The translations under genes and the position numbers were made by a program. From an uncultured Caryophanales bacterium (GTDB taxonomy: Bacteria; Bacillota_I; Bacilli_A; RF39; UBA660), in contig CAMVMQ010000055.1 in assembly GCA_947168625.1 (NCBI GenBank), positions 1 through 5,756 of the forward strand: a stretch of DNA of 5,756 nt, in the 5' to 3' direction. Positions within the stretch are counted from its first letter, which is position 1. Each line of letters begins with the position of its first letter. Positions 5,673 through 5,756 of this stretch are shown piece by piece. Below the pieces are notes generated by a model. The model saw only the letters and a list, made by a program, of their open reading frames with translations. It did no database searches and was not told where the DNA came from.

Positions 5673-5756
5673 TTAAAATAAACTAAGTTGACTAGTCTCA
5701 GGCATACCATCAAATATACCCATAACTCTCATCTTATCAATAAGAGTTTGTGATAC
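5673..5756 (-). CDS. polC: DNA polymerase III alpha subunit, PolC type (C-terminal fragment)
   Basis: Only the last 27 codons and the TAA stop are in the window; the gene continues beyond base 5756. The tail reads SQTLIDKMRVMG followed by GMPETSQLSLF and stop. A final LPE/MPE-x2-QLSLF sequence after a KMxxMG helix is typical of PolC, the Gram-positive replicative polymerase that carries its own proofreading exonuclease. The QLSLF end resembles a sliding-clamp binding peptide (Qxx[L/I]xxF-like), which in PolC ties the enzyme to DnaN. DnaE of the same phylum is the alternative, since dnaE lies next to polA in some mycoplasmas; the short fragment cannot settle this completely. A terminator follows, so polA is probably transcribed mainly from its own promoter. 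Confidence 0.72.
   Translation of the reverse strand, partial: VSQTLIDKMRVMGIFDGMPETSQLSLF

Overview
This is a very AT-rich stretch of bacterial chromosome in which every supported gene lies on the minus strand, so transcription runs from the right end towards base 1. The C-terminal tail of a PolC-type replicative polymerase, a Gram-positive style Pol I and MutM close together, AU-rich stem-loop plus U-run terminators, extended -10 promoters and mostly AGA arginine codons all point to a low-GC Bacillota lineage. A Bacilli or Erysipelotrichia/RF39-type relative of the Mollicutes is most likely. Tryptophan is always TGG and no gene needs TGA to be read through, so the standard bacterial code applies and mycoplasmas with recoded UGA are unlikely. 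Placement below phylum is inference.

Layout in transcription order: (1) 5756-5673, the last 27 codons of a polC-like gene, followed by its hairpin terminator (5668-5625). (2) A 150-base intergenic region carrying an extended -10 promoter. (3) polA (5522-2949), a full-length DNA polymerase I with an intact 5' nuclease, a decayed 3'-5' exonuclease domain and an intact polymerase domain. (4) A small unrecognised 89-residue gene (2918-2649) 30 bases downstream. (5) A 119-base gap with a second promoter closely resembling that of polA and a tandem/inverted GGGAAAT repeat element. (6) mutM (2529-1708), the 8-oxoguanine DNA glycosylase, closed by a strong terminator (1693-1657). (7) A new promoter butted against that terminator, then an unrecognised 135-residue protein with a TTG start (1606-1199). 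(8) A CPBP-family membrane protease gene (1143-55) with its own promoter just after the preceding stop codon. No intergenic stretch exceeds 300 bases, and no RNA gene, CRISPR array or insertion sequence was seen.

The polA-mutM part is a base-excision-repair unit: MutM removes oxidised purines and nicks the strand, and Pol I clears and refills the gap. The last two genes are separated from it by a terminator and a promoter and look like a small accessory unit. I do not see a clearly novel system. The items most worth a second look are the GGGAAAT repeat elements in two intergenic regions, the near-duplicate promoter module upstream of polA and mutM, and the two orphan small proteins.
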